DNA of 64,000 bases from Hyphomonas beringensis (lineage in GTDB: Bacteria; Pseudomonadota; Alphaproteobacteria; Caulobacterales; Hyphomonadaceae). Made by a program: the position numbers and the translations under genes. The notes beneath the pieces are model-generated. The model worked only from the letters and a program-made list of their open reading frames with translations. It was not told the origin of the DNA and did not search any database. Positions 52,420 to 61,921 of this stretch are shown in pieces. The stretch covers positions 37,501 through 101,500 of the forward strand of contig NZ_AWFF01000029.1 of assembly GCF_000682755.1 (NCBI RefSeq). Reading direction: 5' to 3'. Position 1 is the stretch's first letter. Each line of letters opens with the position of its first letter.

Positions 52420-54090
52420 ATGGCCTCGTCCCCACTTGTCCTCACCGATCCAAACCTTCTTGCGGAATTTGTCCGCGAGAGTGAATTCAAGGCCTTCTTC
52501 GAAAAGCGCTTCGCCACGCCGCCGGACCTTGCCGCACTTCTGTTCCGCAATGGCGAACTGATTGACACGTTCAAAGGCGCACATTTCTCTGTTGGCGGAC
52601 TGGCCACGGCCCTGAAAGGTGTCGTGGGCGGATCAACTCATATCGCCATCATGCTGGCCGATTTGAAGCCCTTTCAGGTTCAGTTGCCGGTCAAGGCATT
52701 GTCGCGTGACAATGTAGAGATTGCCGGCCTGGCGACGCTGGAGCTGCAGCTGAACCCTGAAAAGCCGTCAAATATTTTGGGCCTGATGGGCGGGGTGACT
52801 CGCAAACAGACCGACAAGACCACAGGTGATATGCCGGTCACGGGCCGCAAGGCGCTGTCGCGGATTGATGTGCTGGATCGCATCGCACCGCATTTCTCTG
52901 ATCGCGTGATGGAGGCCATCGTCGGGCGTATGGACGCAGCCGACATTCGCGGAGAGGCCGGCCTGCAAGACAAGATCCAGGCCGACATGATGCAGGAAGC
53001 CGAACGCGTCTGCGGTGATATCGGCGTGCTCGTCAAAGCCGTTTCCATCCAATGGGCGATGAACGCCGTAGAGCGCGAAGCCTTTGAAAAGGCGCAAATC
53101 GAACGTCAGCAAGAGGCCATGGACTATCAGCTGCACTTGCTGAAGCGCGAGGTTGAGCGCCAGTCCGATGCCACGGAAGTGAAGCTGAATGCCTCAGTGG
53201 ACATGGCCAAGATCCAGAGTGCCAGCGAGGACGAACTCGCGCACATGGTGCTTCAAAGCGAGATCAGCTTCATCGATGCCCGCGAAGCGGCCACGCGGCG
53301 ACAAGAGATGGAGGCCCTGGCGCATGAGATTGAAGTGCTGCGGACAGAACGCGCCGCGAAGATGGAAAACGACATCGCTGAAGCGAGCCATGTTACCGAT
53401 CTGACCAATGAGGCCGGGAATCTGCGCGCCTCAGAACGGTCTATTGAAATGCTGGATGCCCAGCATGTTGCCGAGATGAAGAAACTCGGTGTCCTGACCG
53501 ACATTGAGCTACGTGAGCGGTCCCAGCGGATGGAAATGGAACTGGCGCGGATCGCCCAAGAGCAATCGGCCAAAAATCTTCGCTCCCTTATGGAGATTGA
53601 AGGTGACGCGGCGGACCGTGACACGGACCGGGATATAAGACGCGATAATAGCGCCACAGAGAACGAACTGGCCAAGATGCGGGCCGACATGGAAAGCCGC
53701 ACAGCGCAGCTGACGGCAGGCTCCAAAATGACGCCAGAACAAATCCTGGCCATCAATGCAGGCCTTTCCGCTGATGTGGCCGAGGTGCTGAAGGAACAGG
53801 CTCGCGCCAAGACCAGCAATTCCGAAGACTCCATGCAGGTGATGAAAGAACTCATCAAAGGCGCGACCGAAGAACGCGAAGCCAGCCGCCGGCATGAGCT
53901 GGATATCCTGAAAGCCGGCATGACAGGTGCCACAGGCGTTGCGCATGGCGCCGGTGGGAAATCCGGCAATGGCGGCTCCGAGGATGGCGCTGAAACCCCG
54001 CCGGACAAAGTGGAGTGCCCCGAATGCGGACGGGTCCTGCCCGCCAAGGCAAAGTTCTGCACCGGCTGTGGCCACAAGATGCGGACCTGA
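52420..54090 (+). CDS. SPFH-domain, coiled-coil, zinc-ribbon protein
   Basis: A 556-residue cytoplasmic protein. Residues about 40-230 form an SPFH/band-7-like domain (LLFRNGELIDTFKGAHFSVG through GVLVKAVSIQWAMNAVEREA). A long coiled coil runs from about 220 to 505, with many glutamates, alanines and arginines. The C-terminus is a zinc ribbon with Cys533, Cys536, Cys547 and Cys550 (VECPECGRVL, FCTGCGHK). No signal or membrane helix. It resembles YdjI-type SPFH zinc-ribbon proteins that occur with stress kinases and FHA proteins. Likely an oligomeric scaffold on the membrane. Confidence 0.82.
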   Translation: MASSPLVLTDPNLLAEFVRESEFKAFFEKRFATPPDLAALLFRNGELIDTFKGAHFSVGGLATALKGVVGGSTHIAIMLADLKPFQVQLPVKALSRDNVEIAGLATLELQLNPEKPSNILGLMGGVTRKQTDKTTGDMPVTGRKALSRIDVLDRIAPHFSDRVMEAIVGRMDAADIRGEAGLQDKIQADMMQEAERVCGDIGVLVKAVSIQWAMNAVEREAFEKAQIERQQEAMDYQLHLLKREVERQSDATEVKLNASVDMAKIQSASEDELAHMVLQSEISFIDAREAATRRQEMEALAHEIEVLRTERAAKMENDIAEASHVTDLTNEAGNLRASERSIEMLDAQHVAEMKKLGVLTDIELRERSQRMEMELARIAQEQSAKNLRSLMEIEGDAADRDTDRDIRRDNSATENELAKMRADMESRTAQLTAGSKMTPEQILAINAGLSADVAEVLKEQARAKTSNSEDSMQVMKELIKGATEEREASRRHELDILKAGMTGATGVAHGAGGKSGNGGSEDGAETPPDKVECPECGRVLPAKAKFCTGCGHKMRT

Positions 54091-54095
54091 TCGAC

Positions 54096-55244
54096 ATGCC
54101 GAAATCGTCCTCCCCCAGTCTGCCTGCGCGCTCCCAGAGAGAATGCTGCTACACATCCGCGCTGGATGAAGCAGCAACCTTCTGCGCCGAGTGCGGCAAG
54201 CCTTTGTTGCGCTGCATGGCAACAGAAGAATGCGGAGGCCTGCTGAATGATTCCGGTCTGTGTACGGTCTGTGTTGCGCCACATCTGGAAGTGGATGCCG
54301 GGGCGCTCACGGCGGTGAAAGTCGGCGGCGCTGTCAGCCTGCCGGTTTCCATTGCAAATCTTTCCCCCGTTGGCCGCCCGCTGTTCATTACAGGCCTTTG
54401 GAGTCGCGAAGGCACAGGCGACTGGCGGGAAGAAGATATCGGCTGGGAAAGGCTGAACACGGGCGAGAGCCGCCCCGCGAGCATCGCCGTAAACCAGATT
54501 ACCAAGCCTGGGGCCCATGGCGTAAAAATTCTGCTGGCAGTTGCCAGCCGCTGGCGCTGGCGGCAGGAATGCTATGCCTTCACAACAGATCTGAAACTCA
54601 CCGTGTCTGAGGATCGCGCAGAGGCTGCACCTATCGTCAATATCGGCGGACAAAGTGCTGGCCACGGCAACACAGTGTATATTTCAGGCAAATCAGAGAC
54701 GCGCGAAACGCAGACTCTGACACAAGAGGCCCTGCAATTGCGCATGGTCCGTGCAGAGAAGGAAGAAAGACGGCTGGGCCTGCGCGGCATGGATGGCGAC
54801 ATATGGGTTCCCCGTAACACCGAATTCTCCTGGGCAGGTTTTGCGCCGCAGCATGCACCGCGGCAGGGCCCGATCCTAACCTCCGACGGCGTTCTGGGCG
54901 CAGGGCGTAGCCGCACGCGGGCAGAGGATGGCCTAGGAGATGTCCGCCTGCTGGTGACAGATAGTACTGGCGCGGTGGACACCGAAGCCAGCAGATTGCT
55001 CTCCCGCCGGCATTTCGAACTCTATGTCGAATGCGACCGCCTCACCCTGCGCGTAACCGGACAGGCAGGTGTACGCATAAATGGCGAGGCCTATGGTGAC
55101 GGCAAGACGATTACTCTGAATGATGGAGACATCATCTCTCCGGTCGTGTCCGCGCCCGACAGCCTATCCCTGAAAGTTTCATTCAAATCTGACTACGGAC
55201 GTGTTGGCAAAGTTTGCCTGACGCGCTCCTCACACAATCGGTGA
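54096..55244 (+). CDS. Zinc-ribbon and FHA-domain protein
   Basis: A 382-residue protein. Eight N-terminal cysteines, including FCAECGKPLLRC and LCTVC (Cys30, 33, 40, 46, 56, 59), look like one or two zinc ribbons. The middle (residues 65-200) is a beta-rich region of unknown type; a coiled segment follows (TLTQEALQLRMVRAEKEERR). The C-terminal FHA domain includes LGAGRSRTRAED, LLSRRHFELYVE and RINGEAYGDGKTI, with the Arg, Ser, His and Asn expected for phosphothreonine binding. It should read phosphorylation by the kinase encoded next. It starts five bases after the SPFH gene. Confidence 0.82.
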   Translation: MPKSSSPSLPARSQRECCYTSALDEAATFCAECGKPLLRCMATEECGGLLNDSGLCTVCVAPHLEVDAGALTAVKVGGAVSLPVSIANLSPVGRPLFITGLWSREGTGDWREEDIGWERLNTGESRPASIAVNQITKPGAHGVKILLAVASRWRWRQECYAFTTDLKLTVSEDRAEAAPIVNIGGQSAGHGNTVYISGKSETRETQTLTQEALQLRMVRAEKEERRLGLRGMDGDIWVPRNTEFSWAGFAPQHAPRQGPILTSDGVLGAGRSRTRAEDGLGDVRLLVTDSTGAVDTEASRLLSRRHFELYVECDRLTLRVTGQAGVRINGEAYGDGKTITLNDGDIISPVVSAPDSLSLKVSFKSDYGRVGKVCLTRSSHNR

Positions 55245-55249
55245 CCCTC

Positions 55250-56788
55250 ATGCCCCTATGCCCGAACTGTAAAACCGAGATCACCACTGAAGATCGTTTC
55301 TGTCCTGAGTGCGGCACGGAGACAAAACCGCCTGCAGCCGATTTCAGCGATGCAGGCCTGATGACTCTGGGCGGTCTGGAAACGATTGATGATGCCACGA
55401 CGTTGTCCAGAACGCGCCACCAGCAACAGGCACTGGAAACAGGCGAAGTGTTCGCCGACCGCTACATCATCGAAGAGGTGATCGGACGCGGCGGGATGGG
55501 CCTGGTCTATAAGGCCAAAGACATGGTGTCGGACCAGACGGTTGCGCTGAAGTTGATTCGAAGCGACCGGCTGGGCGGTGAGATGGCCGTAAAGCGGCTG
55601 ATAAGTGAAGGGGTGACGGCACGCAATGTCCGCCACCCGAATGTTGTGGCTGTCTATGATGTAGGGGACGCGCATGGACAGCCCTATGTGTCGATGGAAT
55701 ATCTGCAGGGGCAATCCCTGCGCGGTTGGCACAGAAAAAAGATACAGGCGCGCGAAGATATTCCCTTGCGCCATGCCGCCCGTATCGTTGCCGAAATACT
55801 GGATGGTCTGTCCGCAGCCCATGCCGCCGGCGTCATCCACCGCGACCTGAAACCTGAAAACATCATCCTGATGGATGAGCCGACGGATGGAACCGCACCT
55901 CTCAAGATACTCGACTTTGGCATCGCCCAAGCCACAACAGGCACACTGGACAGCGGCACTGGCACAGGGATCGGCACCCCCCGCTATATGGCGCCGGAGC
56001 AAATAACCCATGCCAGCAGTGTCGGCCCTGAAGCGGACCTCTACTCCCTGTCCGTCCTTTTCTATGAGCTTCTTGTGGATGTTCTGCCGCAAGGGCATTG
56101 GCAGCCTCCCTCTGGCGGGAGGTCTGACGTGCCGATTGGTATCGACAAATTGATCGAACGCGGCCTTTCAAACCGTCCAGCCAGCCGCCCACAAAGCGCA
56201 CAGGAATATCGCAAGGAACTCGTAGAGGCGGTCAATCTGGGATACGTACCGCGTAAGAAAACTCCCGACACACCCGAAGATGTAACCGATGACAAAAGAG
56301 GTCTGATCAAACTCATCTCGCTCGCCACAATCGGTGTTGTGGGGCTGGTCGTTATGATCGCAGGCATTGCATCATTTATGGAACCGGGATCGACACCACC
56401 ACCCCCTCCGCCATGCGACGGCCTGACGGGTAGCGCGTATCAGGAGTGTATCAATCCTCAGGAACCGGTCAGCATGTATCAGTCCCTGAACGGACAATGG
56501 AATGATGGCATTGGCAGCATATATTCCATGCGAGTCAGTAAGGATGGCTCCTTCTCCGGAACAGGCACAAGCGCGGATGGCTATAGATTGCAGATGTCTG
56601 GCCGCATGAATGGCGTCAATGGGTCTTATACGGTGACGGCTCCCGCAATCGGCGTATCCATGAACGGACGGCTGCAATGGGACCGGGGATGCCACATCAG
56701 TTTCCAGACATTCGATGCCTACAACAATGTTGTCGCGCAGGGACAGATGCATGTGAACCATCAGCCAGGGGGACCATGCCCTTCGTAA
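55250..56788 (+). CDS. Zinc-ribbon transmembrane Ser/Thr protein kinase
   Basis: A 512-residue kinase. An N-terminal zinc ribbon (Cys4, Cys7, Cys18, Cys21) is followed by a threonine-rich linker (ETIDDATTLSRTR) that could be an FHA docking site, then a complete kinase domain: IGRGGMGLVYKA, Lys101, HRDLKPEN (Asp199), DFG (222-224), GTPRYMAPE. A membrane helix (ISLATIGVVGLVVMIAGIAS) at about 365, a proline run PPPPPPC and a small outer beta domain complete it. Start ATG 55250 lies five bases after the FHA gene stop. It is the catalytic core of this operon. Confidence 0.93.
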   Translation: MPLCPNCKTEITTEDRFCPECGTETKPPAADFSDAGLMTLGGLETIDDATTLSRTRHQQQALETGEVFADRYIIEEVIGRGGMGLVYKAKDMVSDQTVALKLIRSDRLGGEMAVKRLISEGVTARNVRHPNVVAVYDVGDAHGQPYVSMEYLQGQSLRGWHRKKIQAREDIPLRHAARIVAEILDGLSAAHAAGVIHRDLKPENIILMDEPTDGTAPLKILDFGIAQATTGTLDSGTGTGIGTPRYMAPEQITHASSVGPEADLYSLSVLFYELLVDVLPQGHWQPPSGGRSDVPIGIDKLIERGLSNRPASRPQSAQEYRKELVEAVNLGYVPRKKTPDTPEDVTDDKRGLIKLISLATIGVVGLVVMIAGIASFMEPGSTPPPPPPCDGLTGSAYQECINPQEPVSMYQSLNGQWNDGIGSIYSMRVSKDGSFSGTGTSADGYRLQMSGRMNGVNGSYTVTAPAIGVSMNGRLQWDRGCHISFQTFDAYNNVVAQGQMHVNHQPGGPCPS

Positions 56789-56871
56789 AAACTCGCACGC
56801 TCACACACGGGTCTTCTACGGCGCCACGCCCCTGGACCAGCCCACAAATCTAATACGGAAGGGGACACGAC

Positions 56872-57819
56872 ATGTCCGGTCACACATCAGACTACAGCCT
56901 GCACGGATGCATATTCGAAACCACGCCTTCACCGGCGCCCACTCTATCTGCACCAAAGCTGAACTTACCGGATCGCATCGACCTGAGATCCCTCTGCTCG
57001 CCAGTCGAGAACCAGCTTCGCACAAATTCCTGCGTTGCCAATGCTGTTGTGGGCGCTTTGGAGTTTCATCAGAACAAGAACAAAATGCCACTGACGGATC
57101 TGTCACGCCTGTTCATTTATTATAATGCGCGGTCCCTTTCTGAAAGCGAAAAGAACGACGATGGCAGCTACATCCACCATGGAATGGCAGCTGTGCTCGC
57201 CTTCGGGGCCTGCGAAGCGCGGATGTGGCCTTTCGAGGAGGCCATGGTCACCACGCAACCCACTGAAGCCTGTTACAAGAACGCGCGCAATTATGACGCT
57301 GTCCAATATGCCCGCACCCCGCGCGGCGTGCCTGCCCTCACCGCATTGTCGCAAGGACTACCGGTCGTTTTCGGAATGTTCGCACCGGGAGAATACTATC
57401 AGGTTGCCGGCAAGACCGGTCGGATGCCAAGACCCGATCAGATTGCAACGAGCAAACCGCCTTCCGGTCATGCCATGGTGATTGTTGGCTACGATATGAC
57501 AGAGCGCTGCTATCTGGTGCGCAACAGCTGGAGCGCCAACTGGGCCGAAGGTGGCTATTTCTGGATCCCGTTCGAAACCATGGATGCCTGGTCTCAGGAG
57601 GAAGACTTCTGGACCATTGGCGCGATCGAGCAAACCTCTGGTTTCTCCCTGATGGGACCGAGCATGTCAGAAAGCATGGCGTCTGCTGGCGTGACGGAGG
57701 ACCTTGTTCAATCCACCAGCCAAGGCGTTAGCGACTTGCGGATGGGACTGCGTAAACAGCTGAATGAAGGTCTGGAAGCCGCCAAGAGAGACTTCCGCAA
57801 CCGATTGAGAGGCAAGTAG
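56872..57819 (+). CDS. Cytoplasmic papain-like (C1) cysteine protease
   Basis: A 315-residue peptidase. The active site is complete: Gln48 and Cys54 in VENQLRTNSCVAN, His200 in PSGHAMVIVGYD and Asn218 in RNSWSANWAEGGYFW. There is no signal peptide and no long pro-peptide, unlike secreted papains, so it likely acts inside the cell. The C-terminus (from about residue 255) is a helical tail rich in M, S and R. It follows the kinase by 83 bases with GGAAGGGGA upstream and is probably in the same operon as an effector. Confidence 0.92.
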   Translation: MSGHTSDYSLHGCIFETTPSPAPTLSAPKLNLPDRIDLRSLCSPVENQLRTNSCVANAVVGALEFHQNKNKMPLTDLSRLFIYYNARSLSESEKNDDGSYIHHGMAAVLAFGACEARMWPFEEAMVTTQPTEACYKNARNYDAVQYARTPRGVPALTALSQGLPVVFGMFAPGEYYQVAGKTGRMPRPDQIATSKPPSGHAMVIVGYDMTERCYLVRNSWSANWAEGGYFWIPFETMDAWSQEEDFWTIGAIEQTSGFSLMGPSMSESMASAGVTEDLVQSTSQGVSDLRMGLRKQLNEGLEAAKRDFRNRLRGK

Positions 57820-57827
57820 ACTTCTGC

Positions 57828-60023
57828 CTAGGTGCGGCCGCGCCTTACGCCACTCGGTTGATGCGGTCTGCCCGAAGCGCGGCGGTTAGCCAGAAAGCGC
57901 TCAAAACTCGTGGCGTCCCCGGCAACCCTTCCGGCTACGGAGAAGCGGAAGCTGATGCTCTCCATATCCTGACTTGAGTTCAGCACGGCCATCAACTCAG
58001 CCCGCGTGATGGCATTCATGTAGTCGTCTAGCGACAGGACACGTGCAGCCTTTGCCCGTGCGATTGCCAAGGGCGTGTGCACTTCATACCGGTTCAGGGG
58101 CCAATAGGGATCAATCAGGTGCTTGCGCGCTCTTTGCTTGTTCCTGTCACGCAGCAGGGAAACGATATCTGTCTTGGGCAGCGTGGCATAGATTGCACTC
58201 TCTGCCTTCGATAGCTGAACGCTTTCCGGCGTGTCTATTTCGACCGGTGTGACGAGAAGGCCTTTGCGCTTCGCGGCCTGCCCGGCGCTTTCCTTGGCTG
58301 TCCAATAAGACAAGGGCGCGCTTAGCAACAGGCCGATTGTGGCAGGTGCCAGCCATGCCGCATAAACCGGAGAAATCACAATGGCAGAAACCGTAAGCAC
58401 CAGCCCCAGGAGTGTGGCAGGTGCGTTGTGCCGCAGTGTTGTGAGAAAACCATATCCGCCCTGACTACGCTCCTGTGGAGACCAGCCGCTATCCTTGCCA
58501 CGGAATACATTGATCACTGCGCTGGTTTGCGTTGCCATCAGGATGGGGGCAATCAGCACAGAGATGAACGTCTCCGTGAGCATCCCCATCGCGGTGCGCG
58601 CGAGGCCCACTGTCTTGCGCCAGCGGCTGGAGACCAGACCATAAATCAGTGCATAGATCTTGGGCGCAAAAAGCAGTGCCATTGTCGCCACGAACAGCGT
58701 CAATGCGCGCTCGGAGTCAATCACAGGCCAAGTCGGGAACAAGGACGCCCCATCACTAAAATAGTTCGGCCGCATGAAGCTGTTCTGCAGAGACAACATC
58801 ATACCAAGCGTGATGAAGATCAGCCACAGCGGTGAGGCCAGATAAGAGAATATACCCGTGATCAGGTGAAAACGGTTCGTCCAGCTGAGGCCAGCAGTTT
58901 TGAGCAGCACGGCCATATGTTGCATATTGCCCTGACACCAGCGCCGGTCTCGCTTGACCAGTTCGATGATTGTCGGCGGGCCCTGTTCATAGGAGCCGCC
59001 AATTTCCGGACGGATCTCGACATTCCATCCGGCACGGCGAAGGAATGCCGCCTCGACAAAGTCGTGACTTAGGATGGTTCCGCCAAAGGGTGCCTTGCCG
59101 GGAATTTCCGGAAGGCCGGCCGCCTCGGCCAGGGCCGACACGCGAATGATCGCATTGTGCCCCCAGAAATTGCCTTCATTCTGCGCCCACCAGGCCATGC
59201 CACCGCCAAGGATGGGGCCATACAACGCGGAGGCAAATTGCTGGCAGCGTGCGAAGAGTGTCGCACCGCCGACGAGTTGTGGGATGGTCTGGATCAGCGC
59301 AGTATGAGGGGCCCGCTCCATCTCCTTCACGAGATGGACGATTGTGTCGCCCTCCATATAACTGTCGGCATCGAACACGATCATATAGTCATACCGGCCG
59401 CCCCAACGCATAACGAAGTCACGCACATTGCCGGATTTGCGATGATGGTTGATTGTCCGCCGACGATACCGTACCGCCACATCATGGCCCGCTGTTCTCA
59501 GGAGCTCCGAATAGGCGGCCTCCTCGGCAAGGGCGACCTCCGGGTCCGTCGTATCACTCAGGATGAAGCATTCATATATGCCCGGCGCCTCTTTCAGCAT
59601 GCGCGCCGTCGCCGACACAGTGGCAAACACATGCTCCACGGATTCATTGTAGATCGGGAAGACGATCACGGTCCGCACATTGCGAATGCAGACATCCGGC
59701 TTGTCCTTCGGAGCGCGTATTTCGGAAAACAGTGCGGAGACGAACCCGATCGTCGCATTCACGAACGCAAAGCATATCCAGCTGATATTGATCACGAAGA
59801 CAACAAGCAGCACCCATTCCAGCAGCGTCATCTCGGAGACCGCCAAAACCTCATACATTTCCCGTGTGGCCCATAGGGTGAGCAACATGGAAGAGGCGAA
59901 AACAAATAGCTTCCGCCAGCGATAGGATGGCGTTTCAGCCTTCGGTGCGCCTTCCTGTGCCTTGAAGGCCTGGTTCGGCATGGTCAGGGGGAATTCGGTC
60001 GGCCGGGGGCGCAGATCCGTCAT
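57828..60023 (-). CDS. opgH: OpgH, glucan glucosyltransferase
   Basis: A 731-residue inner-membrane processive GT2 enzyme making the backbone of osmoregulated periplasmic glucans. It shows YDYMIVFDADSYMEGDTI with the DxD metal site and RDRRWCQGNMQH, the acceptor motif of OpgH. Membrane helices lie at the N-terminus (LFVFASSMLLTLWATREMYE) and in the C-terminal third. It overlaps opgG by four bases (ATGA). ATG 60023 is preferred to an upstream 60047. It is convergent with the protease gene. Confidence 0.93.
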   Translation of the reverse strand: MTDLRPRPTEFPLTMPNQAFKAQEGAPKAETPSYRWRKLFVFASSMLLTLWATREMYEVLAVSEMTLLEWVLLVVFVINISWICFAFVNATIGFVSALFSEIRAPKDKPDVCIRNVRTVIVFPIYNESVEHVFATVSATARMLKEAPGIYECFILSDTTDPEVALAEEAAYSELLRTAGHDVAVRYRRRTINHHRKSGNVRDFVMRWGGRYDYMIVFDADSYMEGDTIVHLVKEMERAPHTALIQTIPQLVGGATLFARCQQFASALYGPILGGGMAWWAQNEGNFWGHNAIIRVSALAEAAGLPEIPGKAPFGGTILSHDFVEAAFLRRAGWNVEIRPEIGGSYEQGPPTIIELVKRDRRWCQGNMQHMAVLLKTAGLSWTNRFHLITGIFSYLASPLWLIFITLGMMLSLQNSFMRPNYFSDGASLFPTWPVIDSERALTLFVATMALLFAPKIYALIYGLVSSRWRKTVGLARTAMGMLTETFISVLIAPILMATQTSAVINVFRGKDSGWSPQERSQGGYGFLTTLRHNAPATLLGLVLTVSAIVISPVYAAWLAPATIGLLLSAPLSYWTAKESAGQAAKRKGLLVTPVEIDTPESVQLSKAESAIYATLPKTDIVSLLRDRNKQRARKHLIDPYWPLNRYEVHTPLAIARAKAARVLSLDDYMNAITRAELMAVLNSSQDMESISFRFSVAGRVAGDATSFERFLANRRASGRPHQPSGVRRGRT

Positions 60024-61735
60024 TTCGCTCTCCAGCGGTAAAGCCATGTTTCAGTCAACGGAGCACCTCCCTTGTGAACAACGGCCCGCAGCTCAGCCAT
60101 GCTGGCGCTTGCGGGGTCCAGCTCAAAGCTCAGGCGATAGCCATCATCATCGGGATGCTTGCGGAGGATCGGGTTCAGGATCTCGCCTTCTGATGACGTG
60201 ATTTCCAATTCCGCATCATCGAAATACTCCGCCGGTGCCTCGTCATAATCGAGAATGAAGAGATAGCGTTTCTCGCCTGGCTTCTTTCCAGCCCGGGTTT
60301 CCGAAACAGATACAACTTGCGGCATGACCGAAGGCTTCAGGCCCCAATTCATGGTGTAGGAAATGGTTTTCGCCTCACCGGCGCGCCAGCTATTCTTAGG
60401 CCGCCAAAAGACTGCGATATTGTCGTTGTATTCATTGACCGTGGGAATTTCCACAAGCATCAACTGCCCTTCCCCCCACTCTCCGGTCGGTTCGATCCAG
60501 ACATCCGGACGCTGATGATAACCCGCCTCCAGATCAGAAAAGTCATCGAACTTTCTGTGACGCTGCAAAAGGCCAAATCCTTTTGGCTGGCGCTCGGTCA
60601 GCACGGACACTTCAAGCTCTGCGGGGTTTAGCAAGGGCCGCCAAGCCCATTCGCCATTGGCCATATGGACGGCCAACCCTTCTGAATCATGGACGGCCGG
60701 GCGGTAATCCGTGGCCTGCTTGATCACATCATGCGGGGAAAAATAATACATGGATGTCAGAGGGGAGAGCCCGACACGCTGGATTTCCTTGCGGGGGAAA
60801 AACGTCGCCTCCACATCCATGCGTGTCGTCTGGCCAGTGGTAATGAAGAACCGGAATGCCCCAGTCACGCTTGGGCTGTCCATCAAGGCAAACATTTCCA
60901 CCTGGTCATCCGCCGTGTCCGGATTGACGATCCAGAATTCCTTGAAGAATGGAAACTCCTCGCCTTCCGGAGAGGCCGTGCCAAGGCCCAGCCCTCGCGC
61001 CGATGCGCCATAGACATTCCCCGACCCAAGCGCCCTGAAGAAACTGGCCCCCTTGAAGCTCAGGACCTCATCGAACTTGCCTGAGCGGTTGATCGGCGCC
61101 AGCAAGCGCACACCGGCAAAGCCAAGCGCTTGGCGTGTGCTCTTGGAAAGCGGCAGATCCTTGAAGTCAAACAGGTCAGGATCGTATGCCTTGGGCGTTA
61201 CGTCCGCCCCATCCACCAGATTGATCTTGACTTCGTGATTGAAAAGATAACCGCGCGGATCGAACAGAAAGCGATACCGGCCCTTGTCCTCGGGCCATCC
61301 CATGTCGGGTTCGGCAGGAAGGATTCTACGATACTGGTCATAATTCATCGCCTTCGCATCATCCGGCAGAGCGGGTGAAGGCTGGAACTCTGAAGCGGCC
61401 AGCCGCCGGGCCTTGTCGACAATATCCGACATGCCAAACTCGCGGCCCTGGATGACAACATCAGGCTGCGGCGGCGATGGCGCCGGCGCATCGATTTCTT
61501 GCGGCGAAGGCTCTGTGTCGAGATTGTAGAGGACAGACTGCTGTTCAGCCTCCTCATCCGGCATTTCTGGTGACGCAATTTCCGCTGTGTCAGGGATCTC
61601 AGTTTCAACGACTGAAGGCTGCGCTTCTGGCTCTTGTCTTGCGGTGCTCTGCTGCGGCTCAGAACACGCCGCCAGCAACGCGGCCAAGCCCGCCGTAAAA
61701 ATTACCCCCGCCCGACAAATATACCGTCCGTCCAA
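60020..61735 (-). CDS. opgG: OpgG-type glucan biosynthesis protein with lipoprotein signal
   Basis: About 571 residues. The OpgG/D fold is clear: EFGMSDIVDKARRLAASEF, DQYRRILPAEPDMGWPEDKG, then YGASARGLGLGTASPEGEEF and RPDVWIEPTGEWGEGQLML. It works in the periplasm on nascent glucans made by OpgH. Unlike E. coli OpgG it seems to start with a lipobox (ALLAAC, Cys24), then an acidic, proline-rich linker of about 90 residues. Start chosen: TTG 61735 with GAGG seven bases upstream; GTG 61747 is possible. It overlaps opgH, so the two are coupled. Confidence 0.87.
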   Translation of the reverse strand: MDGRYICRAGVIFTAGLAALLAACSEPQQSTARQEPEAQPSVVETEIPDTAEIASPEMPDEEAEQQSVLYNLDTEPSPQEIDAPAPSPPQPDVVIQGREFGMSDIVDKARRLAASEFQPSPALPDDAKAMNYDQYRRILPAEPDMGWPEDKGRYRFLFDPRGYLFNHEVKINLVDGADVTPKAYDPDLFDFKDLPLSKSTRQALGFAGVRLLAPINRSGKFDEVLSFKGASFFRALGSGNVYGASARGLGLGTASPEGEEFPFFKEFWIVNPDTADDQVEMFALMDSPSVTGAFRFFITTGQTTRMDVEATFFPRKEIQRVGLSPLTSMYYFSPHDVIKQATDYRPAVHDSEGLAVHMANGEWAWRPLLNPAELEVSVLTERQPKGFGLLQRHRKFDDFSDLEAGYHQRPDVWIEPTGEWGEGQLMLVEIPTVNEYNDNIAVFWRPKNSWRAGEAKTISYTMNWGLKPSVMPQVVSVSETRAGKKPGEKRYLFILDYDEAPAEYFDDAELEITSSEGEILNPILRKHPDDDGYRLSFELDPASASMAELRAVVHKGGAPLTETWLYRWRAK

Positions 61736-61921
61736 AACGCACCTCACTGCTGATTGGCGCCAAGCACACTCCACACCCGATATGCTGCAGCGCAATACAA
61801 ACGCGTTCGCTTCCAATGCATAAGCATAGGAATGGTTGCAAAGCGGGCCCATACTGAGGGAATTGGACGTTTACTGGGCGTGCTGCAAAGCAGGCTCAAA
61901 GGCGTGTTTTGAGGGTATTTT

